DNA of 14,410 nt from Bacillota bacterium (GTDB lineage: Bacteria > Bacillota_C > Negativicutes > Sporomusales > Sporomusaceae): assembly GCA_023441125.1 (NCBI GenBank), contig JAEZQV010000250.1, forward strand, positions 1 through 14,410, written 5' to 3'. The stretch's first letter is position 1, and every line of letters starts with the position of its first letter. Under the pieces are notes generated by a model. It did not search any database and had not been told where the DNA came from. It was given only the letters and a program-made list of their open reading frames with translations. A program made the position numbers and the translations under genes. Positions 8,446 through 14,410 of this stretch are shown here, in pieces.

Positions 8446-8838
8446 ATGTATATTTGCATATCCTGTAAGCCAGAAAGCCATTGCCCGCCGGATAAATGCA
8501 AGTCGCCGGGGAAATGGAACTACGAAGATAAATGGGATGCCAAGCAAAAAGATGATAAGCCTGAAAAATGGGACGGTTATCATAAAGACGAGGACCATAA
8601 AAAGTGGGACGGTCAGCATAAAAATGAGGATCATAAGCAATGGGATTGTCAGCACAAAGCGGCTAAGCCGTCCCAAGAGGCTAGCCACGGGCAAGGCTGT
8701 AAGCCTGAAAATTTTGACGGTGATGGCGAGCATTGCAAATGCCCGGTATGCGGGCGCCCCTTCCGTTGCCTGGTATGCGGGCGCTGCCTAAAGTGTTCGG
8801 TATGCGGCAAATGTATTCTTTGCTGTTCAGGTAAGTGA
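8446..8838 (+). CDS. Cys-, His-, Trp-rich repeat protein, probable spore-surface component
   Basis: A 130-residue protein that I do not recognise as a named family. The start is firm: AAGGAGGTG lies 5 bases upstream of the ATG. Layout: N-terminal Cys4/7/13/18; a very hydrophilic centre with three 12-residue repeats of the form (K)KWDGxHKxEDH at residues 40-51, 52-63 and 64-75; a Gly/Glu linker; and a cysteine-dense C-terminus with CPVCGR and then seven cysteines at strict three-residue spacing (108, 111, 114, 117, 120, 123, 126) plus Cys127. There are 17 cysteines in all. There is no signal peptide or membrane segment. Small Lys/His- and Cys-rich proteins are typical of spore coats, and the SPOCS and collagen genes nearby support that, but the role is inferred. 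Metal binding through the Cys and His residues is an alternative or additional role. The stop codon lies inside repeat copy 1. Confidence 0.85.
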   Translation: MYICISCKPESHCPPDKCKSPGKWNYEDKWDAKQKDDKPEKWDGYHKDEDHKKWDGQHKNEDHKQWDCQHKAAKPSQEASHGQGCKPENFDGDGEHCKCPVCGRPFRCLVCGRCLKCSVCGKCILCCSGK

Positions 8839-8945
8839 ATTCGTTTCAGCCGAGCTGAAACATCGGGGGTTCAGGTGGAGCGTCAACTCCGCCTGAACTG
8901 ACGCCGCCTATAGAGGCGTCAGTCTTAACTAACCGATTAAGATAA
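8833..8945 (+). repeat. 113-bp multi-hairpin element, copy 1
   Basis: About 90% identical (11 mismatches, no gaps) to copy 2 at 9080-9192. Four adjacent inverted repeats are visible: GTTTCAGC/GCTGAAAC (8843-8861); a 12-bp stem GTTCAGGTGGAG/CTCCGCCTGAAC (8869-8898); TGACGCC/GGCGTCA (8899-8921); and TCTTAA/TTAAGA (8923-8942). ATCGG (8862-8866) can also pair with CCGAT (8933-8937). The element starts on the last codons of the upstream gene and includes its TGA stop. It could be a structured RNA or a small non-autonomous mobile element. Confidence 0.85.
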
Positions 8946-8952
8946 AACCGCA

Positions 8953-9002
8953 GGCAGCCTCGTTTTTTCCGGCATTGCTGCCATGTACTGCCTTGTTTTT
9001 TT
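8953..9002 (+). terminator. Possible terminator between the two hairpin elements
   Basis: A 6-bp stem GGCAGC/GCTGCC has an 18-base loop, with a T7 tract 13 bases further on. GCCTC (8957-8961), just ahead of a first T6 run, could alternatively pair with GAGGC (8913-8917) in copy 1. The geometry is poor for a classic intrinsic terminator. Confidence 0.35.
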
Positions 9003-9079
9003 ATACCCGTAAAACATAACATTTTTAATTAATAGTAGCATAACGCTTTCTGAAACCATAAGATGTAGTATTAAAGATA

Positions 9080-9192
9080 AAGTGAACTCGTTTCAGCCGA
9101 GCTGAAACGTCGGAGGTTCAGGTGGAGAGTCAACCCCACCTGAACTGACGCCGCTTATAGAGGCGAAAGTCTTGACTAACCGATTAAAATAA
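9080..9192 (+). repeat. 113-bp multi-hairpin element, copy 2
   Basis: Second copy, offset by exactly 247 bp from copy 1, ending 28 bases before the SPOCS gene at 9221. The first hairpin is unchanged. In the long stem the G-U pair of copy 1 becomes A-U, while one A-U becomes an A-C mismatch. The third stem is damaged (GGCGAAAG instead of GGCGTCAG). The loop GTCAA of the long stem (9129-9133) is complementary to TTGAC (9172-9176), a possible pseudoknot that copy 1 lacks by one base. Confidence 0.85.
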
Positions 9193-9220
9193 TTTATGAA
9201 AAATTGGGAGGTAACATATA

Positions 9221-9895
9221 ATGAGTGATAATCCGATGGAAGTGGCAGGAATTACACCGCCAGCACAATTTCCTAAATGCCCGCATGGCCATCCATACAC
9301 TCAGTTTTGTGAAATGGACAGATTATATATTCCCTGCCCTAATCCCAGTATTTACAAAGTACTCGAGGTATGTGTGAACGTAGTCATCTGTTCTACCAAA
9401 GAAATATGTACACCGGTAGGAAAAAAGCTTGTTATCCATGGCAAAAAGAAAATAAAGGTAAAGTATGCGGTTAAGGATCATTGTGAGCCAGTCTATGTCG
9501 CACAATTTGAAATTCCCTTCTGCACCTTTATTGAGTTAGGCGATATAAAACGGGAAATTGTGCGTGTCTGTCCGGCAGTAGAGGATATAACGGTACAGTG
9601 CTTGGACAACAGGCATCTGATCGTAAGCAGTATCATTTTTATCTGTCCGGAATTTAAAAAAGAGCACGACTGGTGCCCGCAGCCACCTAAGGAGCATGAC
9701 TGTCAGTATGGTTGCCAGAAGCCTGGGCCGCACCAGAAACCATGCGCTGAATCAGACAGTGGCCAGAAGCCTTATGAACAGGACTCCGCTCAATATCATT
9801 CGTCTGACAAGAAATATTACGCCGTCAAAGAGTGCCCTGGCTGCGGTAGCCCGGAAATAATTAGAATTGACCCGCATTATTACTATGGTAAATAG
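9221..9895 (+). CDS. SPOCS (DUF3794)-domain protein with Cys/His-rich C-terminal tail
   Basis: A 224-residue protein; GGGAGGT lies 8 bases upstream of the ATG. Residues about 8-145 form one divergent SPOCS domain: VAGITPP (8-14), IPCPNPSI (37-44, where the paralogues have IPxxKPDI), GKKLVIHG (67-74), the Ile/Lys/Tyr strand that follows and FEIPFCTFIEL (96-106), then VEDITVQC. The tail (145-224) is hydrophilic with WCPQ, DCQYGC, many His/Pro/Gln/Ser/Tyr, a zinc-ribbon-like ECPGCG (204-209) and an aromatic end HYYYGK. There are 17 cysteines and no signal peptide. SPOCS domains are known from SipL, the SpoIVA-binding coat-assembly protein of Clostridioides, but there is no LysM domain here. Cotranscription with the next gene, 57 bp downstream, is likely. 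A spore coat or exosporium role is inferred. Confidence 0.85.
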   Translation: MSDNPMEVAGITPPAQFPKCPHGHPYTQFCEMDRLYIPCPNPSIYKVLEVCVNVVICSTKEICTPVGKKLVIHGKKKIKVKYAVKDHCEPVYVAQFEIPFCTFIELGDIKREIVRVCPAVEDITVQCLDNRHLIVSSIIFICPEFKKEHDWCPQPPKEHDCQYGCQKPGPHQKPCAESDSGQKPYEQDSAQYHSSDKKYYAVKECPGCGSPEIIRIDPHYYYGK

Positions 9896-9952
9896 TTGGT
9901 TTGGTAAGGTAGCAAACGGTTATTAAACAGGGGAGAAGGGGAGGGGGTTACA

Positions 9953-10687
9953 ATGGGTCGGACCCGAACTAAAATTTCTTTAAGCGGCGATCTTACTATC
10001 CCGGACAGTAAACCGGATATCGGGACTTTATTGCGGGTTACAGCTACGCCGGTGATTGATAATACGGTAAAATTCCGGAGAAATGCTATTTTTTTCGGGC
10101 ATGTAAGGATTTTTGTCGAGTATGTAGCCGAGGTTCCGGACGGTACGCAACCAATCCATTTTGTTCTATTTACAGTTCCTTACAGCGGTCTGATTAATCA
10201 TCGCTTAACGCAGGAAAAGCTCAAAGCCTATCTGAGAACGAAAATCCTGCTGCAGGAATACCGGACGCTTGATCCGCGCACTATCAAAAATGAAATTGCG
10301 CTAAAACTAGTCCTGCGCAAATTTTCCCATAAGAGCAAGTATCAGCCGGTTCCGTATTCGGCAACCTATCATACTGCGGTAAGTAAACAAGGCGATTCAA
10401 TTTTTGCGCCGTATGCCAGCAGTAAAACTGACGACCTGCAGTACCTCGCCGCAGAGGAGCAACAGCCCGATTATGACATGAGTGAATATGCCCCGCAGCC
10501 TGACGGCGGCAAAGACACCTCGCACCAAGCCTACGGGGAAAGTACTGCGCCAATGGGCGGCTGCCCCGATAGCGCGTCTCAGCACACCAGCAAGCTGAGT
10601 GATCTCCAGGTTAGCACCGGTACGGATGATTTTATCCTGCAAAGTGACTTTCACCTGCCGATATCTGTGCAATTACTCACTAATTGA
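9953..10687 (+). CDS. SPOCS (DUF3794)-domain protein, Cys-poor type, with low-complexity tail
   Basis: A 244-residue protein; a GGGGAGGGGG ribosome binding site lies about 5 bases before the ATG. The N-terminus is short and basic (MGRTRTK), without the Trp-containing segment of the minus-strand paralogues. SPOCS features: LTIPDSKPDIGTLLRV (14-29), the strand region VRIFVEYVAEVPDG (51-64), QPIHFVLFTVPYSGLI (66-81), and DPRTIKNEIALKL (108-120). Residues 125-244 are a Tyr/Ser/Gln/Asp-rich, probably disordered tail with one cysteine. The closest relative in the window is the gene at 12961. It follows the gene at 9221 by 57 bp and ends at a strong terminator, so the pair reads as an operon. The structural role is inferred from the family and context. 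Confidence 0.85.
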   Translation: MGRTRTKISLSGDLTIPDSKPDIGTLLRVTATPVIDNTVKFRRNAIFFGHVRIFVEYVAEVPDGTQPIHFVLFTVPYSGLINHRLTQEKLKAYLRTKILLQEYRTLDPRTIKNEIALKLVLRKFSHKSKYQPVPYSATYHTAVSKQGDSIFAPYASSKTDDLQYLAAEEQQPDYDMSEYAPQPDGGKDTSHQAYGESTAPMGGCPDSASQHTSKLSDLQVSTGTDDFILQSDFHLPISVQLLTN

Positions 10688-10739
10688 AAAATATAAGGTG
10701 CCTATGGAAGTTACGCTATTAAAGCGGATTTTAACTAAC

Positions 10740-10771
10740 AAAACGGATAGCGATTGCGTTATCCGTTTTTT
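10740..10771 (+). terminator. Rho-independent terminator of the 9221-10687 operon
   Basis: A perfect 10-bp stem AAAACGGATA / TATCCGTTTT (10740-10749, 10760-10769) has an inner CG/CG step and a run of six T at 10766-10771. It lies 52 bases after the stop. Confidence 0.92.
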
Positions 10772-10868
10772 GTGTGCTGTATTGTTTGCTGCAGGCGCGT
10801 TGCCTGCCAATAGACCCGGCTTGTCCATAATCGTCCCTGCCACCTACCATACAAAGCGTTATTAAAAT

Positions 10869-10910
10869 TTTAATTGTTTGGCCGAATCCGAGATCGGCCA
10901 AACAATTAAA
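10869..10910 (-). terminator. Terminator of the minus-strand SPOCS operon
   Basis: A perfect 17-bp stem (10869-10885 with 10894-10910; core GTTTGGCCGA/TCGGCCAAAC) has an 8-base loop. Read on the minus strand it starts 8 bases after the stop of the last operon gene and runs into AAAATTTTAATAA. On + it has no downstream T tract. Confidence 0.88.
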
Positions 10911-10918
10911 GGCAGGGC

Positions 10919-11440
10919 TCAAACTGGGATAGCTTGTAAAAATAATGTTACGCTTTTAAGTATTTCTCGGGAATTGAAAGGTATGGCAAAAACGTCTTCC
11001 ACACAGGTTTCAATGTGAAATTGCTGGCTTAAACAGGTATCACAGGCCAAAACAATAAACGCGGAAAACGGTACTTGGAAATGTAAAAAGTGAACAGGCT
11101 GATCGCTGAGGGCGGCGGTATAAACTACTTTTTGTTTTAAAATTCCCTCGATAACCAGCTTTCTGCCTGTCAATCGCAGGCCTTCCCGGTTTAATACGGG
11201 GGTATTACACTCGCCGGCCGGAGTTTTAATCACTTTGGCCGAAATAATTTCCACATCAACAAACACCTGATTTATTATTTCAATATCCGGTTTGGCAACA
11301 GGTACCCGGAGTACTTCCGGTATGGATATTTGCGTCCATTGCCCAAGATCACATTTATTAAGACCTATGGAAACGTTATTAGGATCACATAGGCCAATGA
11401 TTTCAACAGCCTGCTGTCCAAAGCAATGACATGCTTTCAT
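10919..11440 (-). CDS. SPOCS (DUF3794)-domain protein, last gene of a three-gene operon
   Basis: A 173-residue single-domain protein; AAGGAGG lies 8 bases upstream of the ATG. Order: MKACHC, EIIGLCDP (13-20), WTQISIPEVLRVP (35-47), KPDIEIINQV (50-59), TGRKLVIEG (91-99), QPVHFLHFQVPFSAFIVL (114-131), ETCVEDVF, and a C-terminal strand FLQAIPV. It has eight cysteines, no signal peptide and no LysM domain. The same blocks in the same order occur in its two upstream neighbours, which points to tandem duplication. It lies 19 bp from the preceding gene and ends at a strong hairpin terminator. The function is unknown; a late spore-coat or exosporium structural protein is the inference from family, neighbours and the sigma-K-like promoter of the operon. 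Confidence 0.87.
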   Translation of the reverse strand: MKACHCFGQQAVEIIGLCDPNNVSIGLNKCDLGQWTQISIPEVLRVPVAKPDIEIINQVFVDVEIISAKVIKTPAGECNTPVLNREGLRLTGRKLVIEGILKQKVVYTAALSDQPVHFLHFQVPFSAFIVLACDTCLSQQFHIETCVEDVFAIPFNSREILKSVTLFLQAIPV

Positions 11441-11459
11441 ATCTACTACCTCCTTCTCT

Positions 11460-12089
11460 CTATAGGCAAATCTCGGGACATATGACAGGCACGGCTCGAA
11501 TAACCAGGGTAATATTTTTGAATATTTTTCTTGGCTCAGCTTTTGTCACATAGATATCTTCAATGCAGGTATCGACTAAAAACTTGCTTTTCAGGCAGTC
11601 AGCCGGGCAAAGGACGATAAAGGCGGAAAAGGGTACATCAAAATGTACGGAATGTACGCTTTGTTCTTCCGTAGCAGCGGCATAGACGATTTTCTGCTGG
11701 ATTACGCCGTTTATTATCAGCTTTTTACCTGTTAAATCGGTACATTCTTCATTGGTCAGCGTCAAACACGGATCACCCGGTGTGCATATTACCCGCTGCG
11801 AGAGAATTTCTACGGCAGCAGAGATACTTATCAATTGTTCAATATCCGGTTTTTGGCTAGGAATACATAACACTTCCGGGACAAATATTTGCGTCCAGCG
11901 CCGGATATCGCCGCAGTCTAAAAAGCATTCCAGTTTCTCAGGGGGGCATATGCCGCTAATTGTCAGCAGTTGGTCAAAGGGCTTGCATTTACAAGGCAAC
12001 GGTCTTTCAAAATTACCGGTGATACTGCATTCTGCATTATCTAAGGCAACTGTGGCAGCTTGTTTGCCTTCATTATCGCCAGCATTCAT
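11460..12089 (-). CDS. SPOCS (DUF3794)-domain protein, Cys-rich, middle gene of operon
   Basis: A 209-residue protein. I place the start at 12089 because AGGAGG lies 7 bases before it; the longer frame from 12125 would overlap the upstream gene and has no ribosome binding site. Residues 1-40 are a unique hydrophilic N-terminus with LPCKCKP; then TISGICPPEKLEC (43-55), WTQIFVPEVLCIP (65-77), KPDIEQLISI (80-89), TGKKLIING (120-128), VHFDVPFSAFIVL (148-160), CPADC, DTCIEDIYV (173-181), and a C-terminal strand ending ICPEICL. It has 15 cysteines, the most of the minus-strand trio, which suggests disulfide cross-linking or metal binding. It is separated by 14 bp from the gene before and 19 bp from the gene after, so the three are cotranscribed. 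The function is inferred as for its paralogues. Confidence 0.87.
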   Translation of the reverse strand: MNAGDNEGKQAATVALDNAECSITGNFERPLPCKCKPFDQLLTISGICPPEKLECFLDCGDIRRWTQIFVPEVLCIPSQKPDIEQLISISAAVEILSQRVICTPGDPCLTLTNEECTDLTGKKLIINGVIQQKIVYAAATEEQSVHSVHFDVPFSAFIVLCPADCLKSKFLVDTCIEDIYVTKAEPRKIFKNITLVIRAVPVICPEICL

Positions 12090-12103
12090 AATCTTTCCTC
12101 CTG

Positions 12104-12670
12104 TTAAATAAAGTTGTTGGAACACTCATCCCCGCCGCTGTCGAGCGTAGTTGGGACAGCCTGTAAGAAAAGCAGCACGTTTTTAAATATTTTTCGTTTA
12201 TCAATTTCCTGAATAAATATGTCTTCTACACAGGCATTAACCCGGAATTTTATAAATAAAGAGTCGTGACAGGTTTCGCAGCAGGTGCATTTATTTAGTA
12301 TGCGGATCTTTTTCGGGATGACAATAAAAGCGGAAAAGGGTACTGTAAAATGCGCAGAATGCACCGGTTGATTGGGAAAATCGGCGGTATACGTAATCAA
12401 TTGACAGAGCTCTCCCTCCACAATCAGTTTGCGCCCGGTTAATAGCTTGCCTTCAAAGCTGGGCGCTCTTTCTGTACTGGGAGTTACAATAACTTTTGTC
12501 CGGATTATTTTTACAACGGTGTTTACCGAAATAAGTTGCTCAATATCGGGCTTTTCGGGCGGGAGAGTCAGATTCTCCGCAATGGTTATTTGCGTCCAGC
12601 TGTCATCGTCATGTAACTCAAGTTTCTTTACATCATCGATGCCAGCAATGCTGATCAACTTGTTCTCCAT
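12104..12670 (-). CDS. SPOCS (DUF3794)-domain protein, first gene of operon
   Basis: A 188-residue protein; AAGGAGG lies 7 bases upstream of the ATG. Blocks: SIAGIDD (7-13), WTQITIAENLTLP (25-37), KPDIEQLISV (40-49), TGRKLIVEG (78-86), QPVHSAHFTVPFSAFIVIP (101-119), a compact cysteine knot CTCCETCH (128-135), NACVEDIFI (145-153), KIFKNVLLFLQAVP (160-173), and a Ser/Asn-rich end. It has seven cysteines. It is most similar to the middle gene (shared KPDIEQLIS, PFSAFIV and C-terminal blocks). It is preceded by a minus-strand sequence that fits the sigma-K consensus, which suggests expression in the mother cell late in sporulation. No enzyme motif is visible. Confidence 0.87.
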   Translation of the reverse strand: MENKLISIAGIDDVKKLELHDDDSWTQITIAENLTLPPEKPDIEQLISVNTVVKIIRTKVIVTPSTERAPSFEGKLLTGRKLIVEGELCQLITYTADFPNQPVHSAHFTVPFSAFIVIPKKIRILNKCTCCETCHDSLFIKFRVNACVEDIFIQEIDKRKIFKNVLLFLQAVPTTLDSGGDECSNNFI

Positions 12671-12724
12671 TACCGTTCCTCCTTGTTGTATTAGGATGCA
12701 AAAGCAAAAAGTGATCTTCTAAAC

Positions 12725-12753
12725 TATTATATGTCGCGTAGGCATTGGTGGTT
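12725..12753 (-). promoter_or_regulatory. Candidate sigma-K promoter of the three-gene SPOCS operon
   Basis: On the minus strand AAC (12753-12751), a 17-bp spacer and CATATAATA (12733-12725) match the Bacillus sigma-K consensus AC-N16/17-CATAnnnTA at every fixed base. The -10 is 55 bases upstream of the ATG at 12670. The element sits inside an inverted repeat TATGTCGC/GCGACATA (12730-12737, 12764-12771). Confidence 0.6.
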
Positions 12754-12880
12754 CCGGAGGATTGCGACATAACGTTTAAACTAATGCAGATTTATAAGCG
12801 ATAACTGTTAGTAAGCTGATTCTTTGACAACATAATTATATGAAGTAAAAAAATGATCGGCGGGAGCGAGTTTCTTTGGC

Positions 12881-12902
12881 CACTAAGTAACACAATTTAG
12901 TG
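12881..12902. promoter_or_regulatory. Inverted repeat over the -35 of the gene at 12961 (candidate operator)
   Basis: CACTAA-N10-TTAGTG is a perfect 6-bp inverted repeat centred on the -35 AC at 12890-12891. It could bind a dimeric regulator. I cannot assign it to a known factor, and 6-bp arms may arise by chance. Confidence 0.3.
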
Positions 12903-12916
12903 AGAGCCATAAACTA
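12890..12916 (+). promoter_or_regulatory. Candidate sigma-K promoter of the SPOCS gene at 12961
   Basis: AC (12890-12891), a 16-bp spacer and CATAAACTA (12908-12916) match AC-N16/17-CATAnnnTA at every fixed base, 44 bases upstream of the ATG. It is divergent from the similar element at 12725-12753, so the two operons would be switched on together. Confidence 0.6.
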
Positions 12917-12960
12917 CTAATAAATGATTAATTTTATCTTGGATAAGGAGGGAATTCTGT

Positions 12961-13437
12961 ATGAGCCGTCACCAGCGCAATGGGCGCACTGTGTTGGTAA
13001 TCGATAGAGTTCTGACAATACCGGCCAGCAGGCCGGATATCGAATTTCCGCTGCGTATTACACCCGCCGCGGCATTTAGCGAAGTAGCAGGCGGATTTAA
13101 AAAAATTGATTTTGCCGGCTTGTTGACCGTATATATTGAATATGTGGCCAGCCATCCGGGCGGACTGCAGCCTATTCATTTTGCTGCTTTGGAAGTACCC
13201 TTTGGCGGGGTGATCAGTCATCGCTACGCCCGTGCGGAATGTAACGCCCAACTAAGAGCTGCTGTGGAATTGTGTGAATTTCAAAAGGTCAGTCCAAGAG
13301 AAGTAAAAGTAGTAATTCATTTACAAGCAGATGCCGTAAGGTTTGCCCGTGCCAGTCAACCAATTCCGCCACATATTTATAAGCCTTATGTGAATCTTTG
13401 CCAGTCTGATAATCTGGAGAGTTTCCGGCTACCGTAA
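12961..13437 (+). CDS. SPOCS (DUF3794)-domain protein, Cys-poor type
   Basis: A 158-residue protein; AAGGAGGG lies 8 bases upstream of the ATG. It has the short basic N-terminus of the Cys-poor subtype (MSRHQRNGR), then VLTIPASRPDIEFPLRI (17-33), a strand region LLTVYIEYVASHPGG (54-68), LQPIHFAALEVPFGGVISHRYA (69-90), SPREVKVVIHLQA (111-123), and a short C-terminal tail. It is closest to the gene at 9953 (shared EYVA, QPIHF, VP(Y/F)-G and HR features) but lacks the 120-residue tail of that protein. It has three cysteines. It is monocistronic and divergent from the minus-strand SPOCS operon, with its own sigma-K-like promoter. A spore-surface role is inferred. Confidence 0.87.
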   Translation: MSRHQRNGRTVLVIDRVLTIPASRPDIEFPLRITPAAAFSEVAGGFKKIDFAGLLTVYIEYVASHPGGLQPIHFAALEVPFGGVISHRYARAECNAQLRAAVELCEFQKVSPREVKVVIHLQADAVRFARASQPIPPHIYKPYVNLCQSDNLESFRLP

Positions 13438-13481
13438 AAAAATAAGCGAGCGTCAGCCGTACGCAATGAAAATAACACCAG

Positions 13482-13507
13482 GCCCTTGAACCCCAAAGTT
13501 CGAGGGC
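13482..13507 (+). terminator. Hairpin downstream of the SPOCS gene at 12961
   Basis: A 10-bp stem GCCCTTGAAC / GTTCGAGGGC (one G-U pair) with a 6-base loop lies 44 bases after the stop. The following TTAAAAATTT is not a clean U tract, so it is a plausible but imperfect terminator. Confidence 0.5.
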
Positions 13508-13545
13508 TTAAAAATTTGCCTTTGACTGCTGATAAAAAAGAAAAC

Positions 13546-13581
13546 ACGGCTTGCGTCAAGCCTTTGACGAAAGCGTAAGCC
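13546..13581 (-). terminator. Second, strong terminator for the collagen-like gene
   Basis: CGGCTTGCG / CGTAAGCCG outer stem (one G-U pair) with an inner CGTCAA/TTGACG hairpin. Read on the minus strand it is followed by TGTTTTCTTTTTT, a good U-rich tract. It lies about 100 bases downstream of the collagen-like stop. The stem sequence resembles that of the uvrA/accC terminator at 4674. Confidence 0.6.
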
Positions 13582-13629
13582 GATGCTGCCCTTATCCAGG
13601 CGAAAGTTATCCTTTCTATTAGGACAAGT

Positions 13630-13667
13630 AAAGGAACTGACATCGTCTGAACGACGTCAGTTCCTTT
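13630..13667 (-). terminator. Hairpin directly after the collagen-like gene
   Basis: A perfect 12-bp stem AAAGGAACTGAC / GTCAGTTCCTTT (13630-13641, 13656-13667) has an inner TCGT/ACGA step. It begins 14 bases after the minus-strand stop at 13682. The tract after it (ACTTGTCC) is not U-rich except for the stem end, so it may work together with the hairpin at 13546. Confidence 0.6.
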
Positions 13668-13681
13668 GTGGGTCTGTTCAA

Positions 13682-14410
<729 letters not shown>

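Larger units (their letters stand above)
8839..9220. other. 382-bp gene-free interval between the Cys-rich protein and the first SPOCS gene
   Basis: It contains the two copies of the 113-bp hairpin element and a 134-bp spacer between them. I see no open frame with a ribosome binding site in the spacer. The spacer has a possible hairpin GGCAGC/GCTGCC (8953-8958, 8977-8982), followed 13 bases later by seven T (8996-9002), and a T6 run at 8963-8968, so transcription may end here. No convincing sigma-K, sigma-E or sigma-A promoter was found ahead of copy 2. Confidence 0.6.

Noticed and set aside
8438..8791. 117-residue + strand frame overlapping the Cys-rich gene
   Set aside because: The frame from 8446 has a perfect AAGGAGGTG and a structured repeat sequence; the other frame has no ribosome binding site at the proper distance.
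9033..9069. Sigma-E or sigma-K promoter before the gene at 9221 (CATAACGCT or CATAAGATG)
   Set aside because: The last two fixed bases of the sigma-K -10 do not match, and the spacing to a possible -35 is wrong for sigma-E (14 instead of 16-18 after ATA).
8833..9192. c-di-GMP (GEMM) or other known riboswitch
   Set aside because: The hairpin layout lacks the conserved GEMM core, tetraloop and receptor; no other riboswitch consensus that I know fits.
12090..12125. Longer start for the middle gene of the SPOCS operon
   Set aside because: It would overlap the end of the upstream gene and has no ribosome binding site; AGGAGG sits correctly before the ATG at 12089.

Overview
The window reads as chromosome of a spore-forming Firmicute. 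Single-domain SPOCS (DUF3794) proteins and a collagen-like exosporium protein of the BclB type occur in endospore formers. Together with the base composition (GC-rich housekeeping genes with AT-rich promoters) they suggest a Negativicute of the Sporomusa/Pelosinus group. That taxonomic guess is inference from gene content only.

Left half (1-8007), nucleotide excision repair: the 3' part of uvrB, then complete uvrA and uvrC, all on the + strand. Two minus-strand genes are interspersed: a small coiled-coil protein with a 21-bp tandem repeat (1217-1654), convergent with uvrB, and a biotin carboxylase (accC-like, 4726-6057) between uvrA and uvrC. UvrA and UvrB locate the lesion, UvrB is loaded on the damaged strand, and UvrC cuts on both sides. 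accC and uvrC are divergent and share a compact promoter region. A GTG-started rubredoxin (8103-8261), too short for routine ORF calling, follows uvrC and ends in a strong terminator.

Right half (8446-14410), probable spore-surface region: a lysine/histidine/tryptophan- and cysteine-rich small protein, then a 382-bp gene-free stretch with two 90%-identical 113-bp copies of a multi-hairpin element. Next are six genes for SPOCS-domain proteins: two on + (9221, 9953), three in a minus-strand operon (12670 to 10919) and one on + (12961). The minus operon and the last + gene are divergent, and each has a sequence matching the consensus of the late mother-cell sigma factor K (AC-N16/17-CATAnnnTA). 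The right edge holds the 3' part of a minus-strand gene for a Gly-X-Thr collagen-like protein with a BclB-type C-terminal domain, cut off by the window.

The strongest candidate for something undescribed is this right half. It is an expanded family of six small SPOCS proteins, four Cys-rich and two Cys-poor with a different N-terminus, apparently under sigma-K control, next to an exosporium collagen and a Cys-x-x repeat protein. I infer that they build a late spore coat or exosporium layer; no function can be read directly from the sequence.
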